Origin: Pseudogulbenkiania ferrooxidans 2002
Lineage (GTDB): Bacteria > Pseudomonadota > Gammaproteobacteria > Burkholderiales > Chromobacteriaceae
Direction of reading: 5' to 3'
Assembly (NCBI RefSeq): GCF_000174355.1
Contig: NZ_ACIS01000009.1
Location: forward strand, 62,001 to 126,000
DNA length: 64,000 nucleotides
The notes below the pieces were generated by a model. The model worked only from the letters and a program-made list of their open reading frames with translations. It was not told the origin of the DNA and ran no database searches. Positions 34,405 through 46,494 of this stretch are shown piece after piece (the stretch's first letter is position 1; every line of letters begins with the position of its first letter). Made by a program: the position numbers and the translations under genes.

Positions 34405-35091
34405 TTGAACAAGGGAGTGATCAGCAAGCCCCCCGGCCAGACCGGGATCATGGCCACCATTCTGGCTCACTTCTGGTTCAAGATGTTCGGCACCATGGGC
34501 TTCACCTCGGTATTTTTTGTCGGCTATGTGTACCTGTTGCGGCACCCGGCCTCCGCGGTCACCATCATTCCCGCCACGCGGCTGGACCAGTTGCTCGGCT
34601 TCCAGCCATGGGCATTGCCGATTTACCTGTCGCTGTGGGCCTATGTTTCCATGCCAGCGGTGTTGATGCTGAGCCGGCGTGAAATTGTCGAGTACGGTTT
34701 TCGGGTTGCCCTGCCCTGCCTCCTGGGGCTGGCGGTATTCTATTTCTGGCCCAACGCCATCGCGCCGGCCGATATCGACTGGAAGCAGTATCCCGGCGTG
34801 GCCTTTCTGAAAAATGTCGACACCGCGGGCAATGCCTTTCCTTCGCTGCACGTGGCCACCGCCGTCTTTTCCGCCCTCTGGCTGCACTGGCGCATCCGGC
34901 TGCTGCAGCTGGGCCGCGGCCTCGAATGGCTCAACATCGTCTGGTGCGTGGCCATCGCCTATTCCACCATGGCGGTCAAGCAGCATGTGGCGCTCGACGT
35001 GCTGGCCGGCACGTTGCTAGGGCTGGGCACAGCCTGGCTGAGCGGCCTGAAGGCCCATGCCCGAGGCGGCAGCCTGCCGCCGCCGCGTTGA
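34405..35091 (+). CDS. PAP2-superfamily membrane phosphatase
   Basis: 228 residues. Start TTG at 34405 preceded by AAGGAG at a good distance; a start further in is possible. Five to six hydrophobic helices. PAP2 motifs: SLHVATAVF (catalytic His) and KQHVALDVLAG (second His/Asp); the first KxxxxxxRP motif is not evident. It may dephosphorylate a lipid intermediate of the pigment anchor, or serve cell-envelope lipid recycling. Located between the aryl-polyene operon and the chorismatase, on the opposite strand to the operon. Confidence 0.7.
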   Translation: MNKGVISKPPGQTGIMATILAHFWFKMFGTMGFTSVFFVGYVYLLRHPASAVTIIPATRLDQLLGFQPWALPIYLSLWAYVSMPAVLMLSRREIVEYGFRVALPCLLGLAVFYFWPNAIAPADIDWKQYPGVAFLKNVDTAGNAFPSLHVATAVFSALWLHWRIRLLQLGRGLEWLNIVWCVAIAYSTMAVKQHVALDVLAGTLLGLGTAWLSGLKAHARGGSLPPPR

Positions 35092-35146
35092 GCCGCCCAC
35101 CCTACCCCATTCACCATTTCGCCGTTGCAGCCGAAACATCCGCATC

Positions 35147-36157
35147 ATGAGTCCAGACACCAGCTTGCAGTTTTTCCAGTGTGATCCTTCCGCCTGCGGC
35201 GGGCAGCCGCTCCCCGCGGACGCCGGTATCCTGGGTATGAGTAGCCTGCATCATCCAGCGCCAGCCCTGCCCTGGCCGGTACAGCGGGTACGCATGCCTC
35301 TGCTGGGCGGCATGCAACAACTGCACGAATACTGGCACAGTGCGACACCCTGTCGCCGCGGCCGCCTCCAGGACACCCGCTTCAGCGCCAACGAGGACCT
35401 GCTCTACGGCGTGATCGAACTGGAAGAGGGCCATGGCAGCGACACCGGCACCGCCTTGCAGTTGGCCGCGGAAAAAGCCTACCGCCAGCTGTTCTCGCTG
35501 CTGGAGGCCGAAGGCTTCCCGCACCTGTGGCGGGTGTGGAACTACGTGCCGCGCATCAATGAGATGGAACACGGACTGGAACGCTACCGGCAGTTCAACA
35601 TCGGCCGTCACCAGGCGTTTGCCGACTTCGCGCGGCCGGTGGACAGCAGCCCCGCCGCCTGCGCGCTGGGCGTGGCCGAGGGTCCGCTGAGCATTGCCTT
35701 CCTGGCGGCGCGCCAGGCCGCGCGCGGTATCGAGAATCCGCGCCAGATCAGCGCTTTCGAGTATCCACGGCAATACGGGCCACGCAGCCCCACCTTTACC
35801 CGTGCCGCCATCGCCAACAGCGGCCGGCACGACATTCTGTTCATTTCCGGCACCGCCAGCATCGTCGGCCATGGCACCGTGCACATCGACGATGTGGTGG
35901 CCCAGACCCGGGAAACGGTGGCCAATATCGCCGTGCTGGTCGAGCAGGCCAGCCGGCTGGCGCCGGCCGCTGGTTACACCCTGGCCGGGCTGGACTACCG
36001 GGTTTATATCCGTCACGCTGCCGACTACCCCAAGGTGCGCGCCACGCTGGAGCAACTGATCGGCCGGGATATCCGGGCCGTGTATGTGCAGGCCGACGTC
36101 TGCCGCAGCGACCTGCTGGTGGAAGTGGAGGCGCACGGCATCGCCCGCCGCTCCTAG
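35147..36157 (+). CDS. Chorismatase of FkbO/Hyg5/XanB2 type
   Basis: 336 residues from the ATG at 35147; the upstream open frame has no SD or conserved sequence. Recognisable segments: LWRVWNYVPRINE, FNIGRHQAF, SAFEYPRQYGPRSPTF, FISGTASIVGH and the late AVYVQADVCRSDLLVEVE. Enzymes of this family cleave chorismate to 3-hydroxybenzoate, 4-hydroxybenzoate or a dihydroxy acid; XanB2 supplies both hydroxybenzoates for xanthomonadin. Which product forms here cannot be read directly. Being adjacent to the AMP-ligase cluster, it is the probable starter-unit source. Confidence 0.85.
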   Translation: MSPDTSLQFFQCDPSACGGQPLPADAGILGMSSLHHPAPALPWPVQRVRMPLLGGMQQLHEYWHSATPCRRGRLQDTRFSANEDLLYGVIELEEGHGSDTGTALQLAAEKAYRQLFSLLEAEGFPHLWRVWNYVPRINEMEHGLERYRQFNIGRHQAFADFARPVDSSPAACALGVAEGPLSIAFLAARQAARGIENPRQISAFEYPRQYGPRSPTFTRAAIANSGRHDILFISGTASIVGHGTVHIDDVVAQTRETVANIAVLVEQASRLAPAAGYTLAGLDYRVYIRHAADYPKVRATLEQLIGRDIRAVYVQADVCRSDLLVEVEAHGIARRS

Positions 36158-36172
36158 CAGGGCCTGTCGTAA

Positions 36173-36312
36173 GAGCCTGTTTACGTTCTCGCGAGCTAGA
36201 GCGAGACAAGGCGAAAACGGCTGAGGAAGCGGAGTTTACAAGCGGTAAATGAGCATTCCGCAGACGTTTTTAACGCCGTATCGCCGACGCGCCGCAGATC
36301 GTAAACAGGTTC
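36173..36312. repeat. 140-bp interspersed repeat with inverted ends (copy 2)
   Basis: Begins GAGCCTGTTTACG and ends CGTAAACAGGTTC, inverted at 12 of 13 positions. The internal sequence matches the copy at 54968-55107 at about 92% over the same length. It lies just before the thioredoxin-like gene. MITE-like, no coding capacity. Confidence 0.8.
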
Positions 36313-36324
36313 CAAGGAAAGAAC

Positions 36325-36657
36325 ATGCTCATGAACACCCTCTATGCCGACAACGAACCGTCACGCGCCGAGATCGACGCGATGACCGGCCCGGTCCTGC
36401 TCGAATTCGGCGCGCCGTGGTGCGGCCACTGCCAGGCCGCGCAAGCATTGATCGCCGCCGCGCTCTCCCCCCATCAGGCCGTGTGCCACATCAAGATCGA
36501 GGATGGCAGGGGGCGGCGGCTGGGGCGCTCGTTCGGGGTGAAGTTGTGGCCGACACTGATCTTCCTGCGCGACGGCCAGGAAGTGACGCGACTGGTCAGG
36601 CCGGACGACGCGGAGTCGATCCGCCGCGCGCTGGCGCAGATCGATGCCGCGCCGTGA
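36325..36657 (+). CDS. Thioredoxin-family protein
   Basis: 110 residues, one thioredoxin domain. The redox site is FGAPWCGHCQAAQ (about residue 33), and the cis-Pro loop is GVKLWPTLIFLRDGQEV. No signal peptide, hence cytoplasmic. The ATG at 36325 has AAGGAA upstream. It is monocistronic, placed between the repeat and a strong terminator. Probably reduces protein disulfides; partner unknown. Confidence 0.85.
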   Translation: MLMNTLYADNEPSRAEIDAMTGPVLLEFGAPWCGHCQAAQALIAAALSPHQAVCHIKIEDGRGRRLGRSFGVKLWPTLIFLRDGQEVTRLVRPDDAESIRRALAQIDAAP

Positions 36658-36865
36658 CCAGGGCTTCGGCCAACCTTGACCACCACCGCAGCACCGCCAC
36701 GGCGAGGCAGGCCCATCGCTGCGCGGGCATCACGCCCTACCCCGGCCCAGACGCTGCGCCTGCTGCGACGGCGAAAAACGCAACGTGACGGCCGCGGTGA
36801 GAAACACGTGGCAAGGCGCCCGCCGCGGGTACGATCGCCCAAGCGGCCGCCCAGACTAACGTGAC

Positions 36866-36893
36866 AACGGCGGGGCCGCACGGCCCCGCCGTT
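36866..36893. terminator. Strong bidirectional hairpin terminator
   Basis: AACGGCGGGGCCG, a CA loop, then CGGCCCCGCCGTT: 13-bp perfect arms followed by GTTTG. Serves the thioredoxin gene and the oppositely oriented DUF1269-like gene. Confidence 0.7.
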
Positions 36894-36950
36894 TGTTTGG
36901 ACGACACGCCTCCCGCCGGCCGCCTGACGCCGGCGGCGGCAAAACGAGAC

Positions 36951-37466
36951 TCAGGGGAAGGCAGGAATCGTCGGTTCGACACCTTCCAGATGGGCTTCCG
37001 GATGAATTTTCCGCAGCAAGTTCTCGATATCCTCGACCTCGGCCGCCCGCACATCCACCATCAGCAGGATCTGGCCACGGTCGATGGCCTCGCGGAACGG
37101 CTTGAGCCGGCTGTTGGGCACCGAACAGCCGATCATGCTTGCCGCCCAAGGCCCGAACACGGCGCCGATCAGGAAGGTCACCAGCACCACGCCGCCCCAC
37201 GGCAGGCCGGTGTCGACCAGGATGAACAAGGCGGCCACCAGTCCCGAAATCAAGCCGGTGGCCCCACCGATGATCAAGCCCATCTCCGCGCTGTGGACGA
37301 TGTCCGATTCCTGGAACAGGTTGGCACGGTGGAGACTGGACAGATCGACGCCTTCCTTGGCGAGAAAATGGATGTGCTTTTCCTCGATGCGCGCCAGCAG
37401 CAAGTCGTTCATCAGGCGCTGGGCATTGGCCAAGTCGGGAATAAGGTAATAAATCCGTTTGCGCAT
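36951..37466 (-). CDS. DUF1269-like membrane protein
   Basis: 171 residues from the ATG at 37466 with GGGAGGTGG upstream. The soluble N-terminal part (YYLIPDLANAQRLMNDLLL) is followed by two membrane segments joined by Gly-rich turns (GLIIGGATGLISGLVAALF and GVVLVTFLIGAVFGPWA), then an acidic helical tail (VEDIENLLRKI). Matches small stress-related membrane proteins of unknown role. Single gene, convergent with the thioredoxin gene. Confidence 0.7.
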   Translation of the reverse strand: MRKRIYYLIPDLANAQRLMNDLLLARIEEKHIHFLAKEGVDLSSLHRANLFQESDIVHSAEMGLIIGGATGLISGLVAALFILVDTGLPWGGVVLVTFLIGAVFGPWAASMIGCSVPNSRLKPFREAIDRGQILLMVDVRAAEVEDIENLLRKIHPEAHLEGVEPTIPAFP

Positions 37467-37907
37467 GGCGCCACCTCCCGGATTGCGATTGAAAATCACT
37501 ACCTTGAAGTCATTTTATAGACCCAAACCCGCCCACTCTCAATCCCGCATCGCCCTGGCCGCCCCACCCCGCTGCCGCGGTGAATCCGCCGCGCCACACC
37601 CGGCGCGCCGATCGCATCCGTGCCCTTTGCCCACAATGTGCTAAGTTGAAACCACTGGAATGGCGGATCCGGGCACGCCTGGCCAGGCCCTGTCGAACAC
37701 GGGGCAACGGTCAGGCGCCGCGGGGTCCGTTGCATCGACTGCTGTGCCAGGCCGGGAAATGTCGTCGATCCGGATAGCTTGCCTGGCGCGATGAAGCCGG
37801 CCGGCCACTCACCCGCCCTGCGCCGCTGGAGCCTGCGGCCCGTGACTGTCGTCCCTCATGCCGGACCGGGGTGTTCCGCGAGGAGAACTACGCAGGACCG
37901 ATACCCT
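37467..37907. other. Spacer upstream of the cytochrome oxidase operon
   Basis: No convincing gene. It should contain the divergent promoters for the DUF1269-like gene and the oxidase operon; I could not assign clear -35/-10 boxes. Confidence 0.4.
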
Positions 37908-39038
37908 ATGGCACTCGCAATCGTCTTGATGGCGCTGGTCGCCGCTGCCGTCCTGTTTCACTTCCTGAGTCCGTGGTGGCTCACGCCGCTGGCCTCCAAC
38001 TGGGGACAGATCGACACCACGCTGATGATCACCCTCGCCATCACCGGGGCGTTTTTCATCGCCATCAATCTGTTCATCGCCTATTGCCTGATCCGCTTCC
38101 GCCAGCGCGACGGCCACCGCGCCGCCCACGATCCGGAAAACAAGAAGCTGGAAGGCTGGCTGACCGGCCTGACCGCAGTAGGCATCATCGCCATGCTGGC
38201 CCCTGGCCTGTTCGTCTACGCCGCCTATATCGATCCCCCCGCAGATTCCCTGGTGTTCGAGGCGGTGGGCCAGCAGTGGCAGTGGCGCTTCCGCTTCCCC
38301 GGCCGGGATGGCCGGCTGGGGGTCACGGATAGCCGCTTTGTGAGCGCGGAGAATCCGCTCGGACTGGCCCCCAACGACCCTCGCGGCCAGGATGACGTCC
38401 TGATCCTCAACTCGGAGGTCCACCTGCCCGTCGGCAAGCCGATCAAGGTTCTGCTGCGCTCCCAGGACGTCTTGCACGACTTCTACGTGCCGCCCTTCCG
38501 CGCGCGCATGAACCTGGTCCCCGGCATGGTGACCCATTTCTGGTTTACCCCGACCCGGACCGGCCGCTTCGAGATTCTCTGCGCGCAGCTGTGCGGCGTG
38601 GGCCATTTCAACATGCGCGGTTACGTGGTGGTGGAAGAGCCCGCGGCTTTTCAGGCCTGGCTTGGCCGACAGTCGACCTTTGCCCATGGCGCCACCCGCA
38701 CGCCGGTCGCGGCGACCGGTGCCGCCCTGCCGGCGCAGGGCAAGCTGCTGGCGCAAAGCCGGGGTTGCGTGGCCTGCCACAGCGACGACGGCAGCGCCCG
38801 CGTCGGCCCAAGCTGGAAAGGCCTGTACGGCAAGACCGAGACCCTGGCCGACGGCAGTACCGTGCAGGTCGACCCTGCCTATATCGCCGAGTCGATCCGC
38901 ACACCGAACGCCAAGATCGTGCACGGTTATCCGGCGATCATGCCCCCGTTCAGCCTGAGCGACCCGGAGCTCGCCGCGCTGATCGCCTACATGAAGACCC
39001 TGTCGGACAAGACCGTGGCACAAGCCGGGACGCCCTGA
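37908..39038 (+). CDS. coxB: Cytochrome c oxidase subunit II with fused cytochrome c
   Basis: 376 residues from ATG 37908; the open frame upstream (to 37779) lacks subunit II features. Two N-terminal membrane helices, then the cupredoxin domain with the CuA site CAQLCGVGHFNM (about residues 225-236) and its partner His in VLHDFYVPP. A C-terminal cytochrome c domain has CVACH (about residue 287) and a Met ligand in IMPPFSL. The fused heme domain marks a caa3-type enzyme that takes electrons from cytochrome c. Confidence 0.9.
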   Translation: MALAIVLMALVAAAVLFHFLSPWWLTPLASNWGQIDTTLMITLAITGAFFIAINLFIAYCLIRFRQRDGHRAAHDPENKKLEGWLTGLTAVGIIAMLAPGLFVYAAYIDPPADSLVFEAVGQQWQWRFRFPGRDGRLGVTDSRFVSAENPLGLAPNDPRGQDDVLILNSEVHLPVGKPIKVLLRSQDVLHDFYVPPFRARMNLVPGMVTHFWFTPTRTGRFEILCAQLCGVGHFNMRGYVVVEEPAAFQAWLGRQSTFAHGATRTPVAATGAALPAQGKLLAQSRGCVACHSDDGSARVGPSWKGLYGKTETLADGSTVQVDPAYIAESIRTPNAKIVHGYPAIMPPFSLSDPELAALIAYMKTLSDKTVAQAGTP

Positions 39039-39075
39039 GCGGACCCGGACCGAAGATTGACAGCAGGAGGGTGTG

Positions 39076-40851
39076 ATGGCGTATTCCTCAGCCGAGCAGC
39101 ATCACGAACCGCACAGTTTCTGGACCCGCTACGTGTGGAGCCAGGATCACAAGGTGATCGCGGTGCAGTACACGATCACCGCGATCGCCGTCGGGATGGT
39201 GGCCCTGGTGCTGTCCAACCTGATGCGGCTGCAACTGGGCTTTCCGGGCCGTTTCGCCTTCATCGACGCCAACCACTACTACCAGTACGTCACCCTGCAC
39301 GGCATGATCATGGTGGTCTACCTGCTTACCGCGCTGTTTCTCGGCGGCTTCGGCAATTACCTGATTCCGCTGATGGTGGGCGCGCGCGACATGGTGTTTC
39401 CGCTGCTCAACATGCTGAGCTACTGGGTCTACCTGCTGGCGGTGCTGGTGCTGATGGCGAGCTTTTTCGTGCCCGGCGGCCCCACCGGCGCGGGCTGGAC
39501 ACTGTACCCGCCGCAATCGATCCTGCCCGGCACGCCGGGTTCGGACTGGGGCATCATCCTGATGCTGGTCTCGCTGTTGATCTTCATCGTGGCCGCCACC
39601 ATGGGCGGGCTGAACTACGTGATCACGGTGCTGCAGGCGCGTACCCGGGGCATGACGCTGATGCGCATGCCGCTGACGGTGTGGGGCATTTTCGTCGCCA
39701 CCATCATGGCCTTGCTGGCGTTTCCGTCGCTGTTCGTCAGCGGCGTGATGCTGCTGTTCGACAAGGTGCTCGGCACCAGTTTCTTCATGCCGGCCATCGT
39801 GTCGATGGGGCAGGCGCTGAGCTACAAGGGCGGCAGCCCCATCCTGTTCCAGCACCTGTTCTGGTTCTTCGGCCATCCCGAGGTGTACATCGTGGCTTTG
39901 CCCGCCTTCGGCATCGTCTCGGACCTGATCAGCACCCATTCCCGCAAGAAGATCTTCGGCTACCACATGATGGTGTGGGCGATCGTGATGATCGGGGCGC
40001 TGAGCTTCGTGGTGTGGGCGCACCACATGTTCGTCAGCGGCATGAACCCCTACTTTGGCTTCTTCTTCGCCACCACCACGCTGATCATCGCGGTGCCCAC
40101 CGCGATCAAGGTCTACAACTGGGTGCTGACGCTGTGGCACAGCGATATCCACCTCTCGGTGCCGATGCTGTTCGCCATCGGCTTCATCAGTACCTTCCTG
40201 ATCGGCGGCCTGACCGGGCTGTTCCTCGGCAACGTCAGCGTCGACATCCCGCTCTCGAACACCTATTTCGTGGTCGCCCACTTTCACATGGTGATGGGGG
40301 TGTCGCCGATCCTGGTGATCTTCGGCGGCCTCTACCACTGGTTTCCCAAGGTGACCGGGCGGCTGATGAACGAGACCCTGGGCAAGCTCCACTTCTGGGT
40401 GACCTTCCTCGGTACCTACGCCATCTACTTCCCGATGCACTATCTGGGCATCCTGGGCATGCCGCGCCGCTATTACGCCTACGACAACTACGCCTTCATT
40501 CCTGCCTCGGCCCAGCAGCTCAATGCCTTCATCACGGTGGCAGCGCTGATCGTGGGGGTCACCCAACTGGTGTTTCTCTACAACCTGGTCCACAGCACGT
40601 TCCGCGGGCGGCCGGCGGGGAGCAACCCGTGGCGCGCCACCACGCTGGAATGGCAGACCCCGGAGACGCCACCGGGACATGGCAACTGGGGCGCGGAGCA
40701 GCCGGAGGTGCACCGCTGGGCCTATGATTACAGCGTGCCGGGCATGGCGCAGGACTTCGTGCCGCAGAACAGCGCCGTGGCGGGCGGCGGCGATGACCAC
40801 GACCAGACAGTGGTCAAGGCGGCGCCTCGGCGCGGGAGGAAAAAGACATGA
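39076..40851 (+). CDS. coxA: Cytochrome c oxidase subunit I (A1-type heme-copper oxidase)
   Basis: 591 residues, about twelve membrane helices. Binuclear-centre motifs: FFGHPEVYIVALPAFG (CuB His, the A1-type channel Glu and cross-linked Tyr), WAHHMF (CuB His pair) and VAHFHMVMG (heme ligands); N-terminal TLHGMIMV holds the low-spin heme His. Reduces O2 to water while pumping protons. ATG 39076 follows GGAGG; a GTG one codon earlier is less well spaced. The end overlaps the next gene by ATGA. Confidence 0.95.
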   Translation: MAYSSAEQHHEPHSFWTRYVWSQDHKVIAVQYTITAIAVGMVALVLSNLMRLQLGFPGRFAFIDANHYYQYVTLHGMIMVVYLLTALFLGGFGNYLIPLMVGARDMVFPLLNMLSYWVYLLAVLVLMASFFVPGGPTGAGWTLYPPQSILPGTPGSDWGIILMLVSLLIFIVAATMGGLNYVITVLQARTRGMTLMRMPLTVWGIFVATIMALLAFPSLFVSGVMLLFDKVLGTSFFMPAIVSMGQALSYKGGSPILFQHLFWFFGHPEVYIVALPAFGIVSDLISTHSRKKIFGYHMMVWAIVMIGALSFVVWAHHMFVSGMNPYFGFFFATTTLIIAVPTAIKVYNWVLTLWHSDIHLSVPMLFAIGFISTFLIGGLTGLFLGNVSVDIPLSNTYFVVAHFHMVMGVSPILVIFGGLYHWFPKVTGRLMNETLGKLHFWVTFLGTYAIYFPMHYLGILGMPRRYYAYDNYAFIPASAQQLNAFITVAALIVGVTQLVFLYNLVHSTFRGRPAGSNPWRATTLEWQTPETPPGHGNWGAEQPEVHRWAYDYSVPGMAQDFVPQNSAVAGGGDDHDQTVVKAAPRRGRKKT

Positions 40852-41468
40852 GCCTAGCGCAGAGCGCCCGCCACGACGCGGGCGGGGCACGGGACGGCAT
40901 GCCGAGCGCGGGCAAGCCGGCATTGTGGGTGTTCATGGGCGTGGTAACGGTGCTGTTCGCCCAGTTTCTGCACGCCTACATCGTGCGCATGGGCTACGCG
41001 GATTGGCAGCGGCTGCCGACTCTGCCGACGGTGTGGCTGAACACCGCGCTGCTGCTCTTGAGCAGCGCGGCCCTGCAGTGGGCCCAGGTGGCCGGCCGGC
41101 ACGGCCGGCGCGCCGGCATGAGGGGTGGGCTGTTTTTGGGCGGCGTACTGGCGTTGGCGTTTCTCGCCGGCCAGCTGTGGCTGTGGCGGCAACTGACCGC
41201 GCTCGACTACGTCATCGCCAGCGGCCCGGCCAGCAGCTTCTTCTACCTGCTGAGCGGATTGCACGGCATCCACCTGATCGGCGGGCTGGTCGCCTGGGGC
41301 ATGACCATAAGACGGGTGGGACACAACGACGTGACGGCGGACGGGCTGCTGGCCGTCGAACTGTGCGCCCGCTACTGGCACTTTCTGCTGGCGTTGTGGC
41401 TGGTGCTGCTCGGGCTGCTGTTCATCGTGCCGCCCGCCACCATCCTGGCCATCTGCAGCAGCGCCTGA
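40848..41468 (+). CDS. Heme-copper oxidase subunit III, first copy
   Basis: 206 residues with five to seven hydrophobic helices. Family signs: WVFMGVVTVLFAQF near the start, FYLLSGLHGIHLIGGLV, and YWHFLLALWLVLLGLLF at the end. It overlaps the subunit I gene. A second subunit III-type gene follows after 113 bases. The pair may belong to one enzyme, or one may act as an assembly factor. No cofactor expected. Confidence 0.8.
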   Translation: MSLAQSARHDAGGARDGMPSAGKPALWVFMGVVTVLFAQFLHAYIVRMGYADWQRLPTLPTVWLNTALLLLSSAALQWAQVAGRHGRRAGMRGGLFLGGVLALAFLAGQLWLWRQLTALDYVIASGPASSFFYLLSGLHGIHLIGGLVAWGMTIRRVGHNDVTADGLLAVELCARYWHFLLALWLVLLGLLFIVPPATILAICSSA

Positions 41469-41581
41469 AGCCCGCCGTGCGCGGGTACGCTGCCGGCGTG
41501 CCGGCATGACAACAAGGGGGACGTGACCTTACCCGCCATCCGGGTTGGGCCGAGCCTGTTCTTTTTGCGAGGTAGGCCATC

Positions 41582-42277
<696 letters not shown>

Positions 42278-42286
42278 GGTGACGCC

Positions 42287-42637
42287 ATGGAACACGCATC
42301 CGGCCAGCAACACCCGATCGGCCTGTATCTGAAGGTATGGGGCCTGCTGTTCGTGCTCAGCACTCTGTCCTACCTGGTCGACTACTTCCATCTCCAGGGC
42401 TTGTTGCGCTGGTTCCTGATCGTGGCGTTCATGCTGCTGAAGGCGGGGCTGATCGTCAGCGTCTTCATGCACCTGCGCTGGGAGCGGCTGGCCTTGGTCT
42501 ACGCCATCCTGATTCCCCCCCTGTGCTTGCTGGTGCTGGTGGGGCTGATGCAGGCGGAGGCGAACTACACCTTCTCGACGCGCGGCGTGTTCTTCGGCCA
42601 TGAGGCTGCGGTGGTGAATCACGTCAAGCCGAAGTGA
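42287..42637 (+). CDS. Cytochrome c oxidase subunit IV-like small membrane protein
   Basis: 116 residues, three hydrophobic helices (LYLKVWGLLFVLSTLSYLV, WFLIVAFMLLKAGLIVSVF and IPPLCLLVLVGLM). The motif AFMLLKAGLIVSVFMHL is typical of prokaryotic COX4/CyoD-like subunits. Last gene of the oxidase operon, 9 bases after subunit III and followed by a GC-rich hairpin. Structural or assembly role. Confidence 0.8.
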   Translation: MEHASGQQHPIGLYLKVWGLLFVLSTLSYLVDYFHLQGLLRWFLIVAFMLLKAGLIVSVFMHLRWERLALVYAILIPPLCLLVLVGLMQAEANYTFSTRGVFFGHEAAVVNHVKPK

Positions 42638-42672
42638 AGGGACGACGCCTTTCGCGTCCCGAACAGACGGCC

Positions 42673-42701
42673 CCCCCGCCGGATAGCGATTCCCGCGGGG
42701 G
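42673..42701. terminator. Hairpin between convergent oxidase and fruR genes
   Basis: CCCCCGC and GCGGGGG with a 15-base loop lie between the end of the oxidase operon and the end of the LacI-family gene. Probably a bidirectional terminator; no strong T-run. Confidence 0.5.
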
Positions 42702-42732
42702 TTCAGGGTTGGCCGAAGACGCCGTGGCGGCG

Positions 42733-43725
42733 CTAGGCGGAAGGGTGCGGGCTGGTGGAACCGCGCACCAGCAGGCGGCCGGCCAGCACCACGCTGCGGA
42801 TGCTGAGCCCGGGGTCGTCGAGCCGGCTCAGCAGCATCTCCATCGCGGTGCGGCCGATTTCGTACACCGGCTGCTCGATCACGGTCAGGCCGTTGCCGAC
42901 CAGGCCGGTCCACACCTCGTTGTCAAAGCCCGCCAGCGCCAGGTCGTGGGGTGAGGACAACCCGGCGCGCTGCAGCGCGCGCAGCGCCCCCAGCAGCAAC
43001 AGGCCGTTGCTGGCGATCAGCGCGTCGGGACGCTGCTCTTCGGCCAACCATTGTGTCACCACCGCCTCGGCCGCCTCGGCGGTCGGCGCGATGAAGCGCC
43101 CCTCCCCGGCCAGGCCGTGCGCCGCCAGCGCTGCCTCGAAACCGGCGTGGCGCTCGGCGCCGGTGCTGCTGGTATTGCCGAACAGGCCGCCGATATGGCG
43201 ATAGCCCTGCGCCACCAGGTGCTCCACCAGCTGCCGTGCCGCCAGCCGGTTGTCCAGCACCACGGCGTCGGCCTGCCCGGCCGGCCCGGCGCGGTCGATC
43301 ATCACCACCGGGAAATCGTAGGCGTCGGGGCGCAGGCGGCGCGCGGTGTCGCGCGTCGGCGAGAAGATCACGCCGCTGACGCGCTCCTCCTCCATCAGCC
43401 GCAGGTACATCGCTTCCTTGTCGGGGTTCTCGTCGGTGTTGCACAGGATCACCCGCATGCCGGCCTGGTAGGCGGCATCCTCGACCGCGCGGCTGACGGC
43501 GGTGAAGAACGGGTTGCGGATATCCGACACGATCAGGCCGACGGTCTGGGTGTGCTGCGAACGCAGGCGGCGCGCCGACAGGTTGGGCCGGTAGCCCAGC
43601 TGCTTGGCGGCCTCTTCGACGCGCTGGCGCAGGGCCGCGCTGACCGGCCCGCTGCCCAATGCCCGCGAGACGGTGGCGACGGAGACCCCGGCGGCGGCGG
43701 CGACATCCTTGATTTTGGCGCTCAT
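42733..43725 (-). CDS. fruR: LacI-family regulator, probable FruR
   Basis: 330 residues from the ATG at 43725. The N-terminal LacI HTH is KIKDVAAAAGVSVATVSRAL, with the hinge helix NLSARRLRSQHTQTVGLIVS. The C-terminal periplasmic-binding-like domain senses a sugar (RNPFFTAVSRAVEDAAYQAG opens it). Divergent from fruBKA, with operator-like palindromes near its own start and in the fru promoter. Expected to bind fructose 1-phosphate or a related effector and repress the fru genes and, judging by its site there, pyk. Confidence 0.85.
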   Translation of the reverse strand: MSAKIKDVAAAAGVSVATVSRALGSGPVSAALRQRVEEAAKQLGYRPNLSARRLRSQHTQTVGLIVSDIRNPFFTAVSRAVEDAAYQAGMRVILCNTDENPDKEAMYLRLMEEERVSGVIFSPTRDTARRLRPDAYDFPVVMIDRAGPAGQADAVVLDNRLAARQLVEHLVAQGYRHIGGLFGNTSSTGAERHAGFEAALAAHGLAGEGRFIAPTAEAAEAVVTQWLAEEQRPDALIASNGLLLLGALRALQRAGLSSPHDLALAGFDNEVWTGLVGNGLTVIEQPVYEIGRTAMEMLLSRLDDPGLSIRSVVLAGRLLVRGSTSPHPSA

Positions 43726-43732
43726 GGTGTCC

Positions 43733-43746
43733 TGATATCGATTTCC
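43733..43746. promoter_or_regulatory. FruR-like operator near fruR start
   Basis: TGATATCGATTTCC differs at two positions from the perfect palindrome TGAAATCGATTTCA seen at pyk. It lies 8 bases before the fruR ATG, suggesting autoregulation. Confidence 0.5.
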
Positions 43747-43864
43747 TGTATTGCGCGTGATCGTCGCTGAAATCGCGTCACTACGCAAGCCCCTTGTCTT
43801 GCCATGGTTGTCTCAAAAATGGCCACAGCCAAGGATTTCGCCATCGGTTGTTGGCATAAGACGA

Positions 43865-43893
43865 TTGACAGCCAAAATGTAATCGATTTCAAT
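43865..43893 (+). promoter_or_regulatory. fru promoter with FruR-like operator between -35 and -10
   Basis: TTGACA (43865-43870), 17 bases, TTCAAT (43888-43893). The spacer holds TGTAATCGATTTCA (43878-43891), one base from the pyk palindrome. A repressor bound there would block RNA polymerase. Confidence 0.65.
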
Positions 43894-43992
43894 TGCTACA
43901 CATCAATGATGAACCTGCCGCTGTCGGCACCCCCGGCTAAGCCCGTGCCGCAGCCCCCTGGACAGGTTTCAGGCAAAGAGTGAGGAGACACC

Positions 43993-46490
<2,498 letters not shown>

Positions 46491-46494
<4 letters not shown>

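Noticed and set aside
36676-36864. 62-residue Arg/Pro-rich open frame before the terminator
   Set aside because: No ribosome binding site, biased composition and no domain; probably non-coding.
39057-40923. Long open frames overlapping oxidase subunit I in other frames
   Set aside because: Subunit I is unmistakable; the others are low-complexity shadows.
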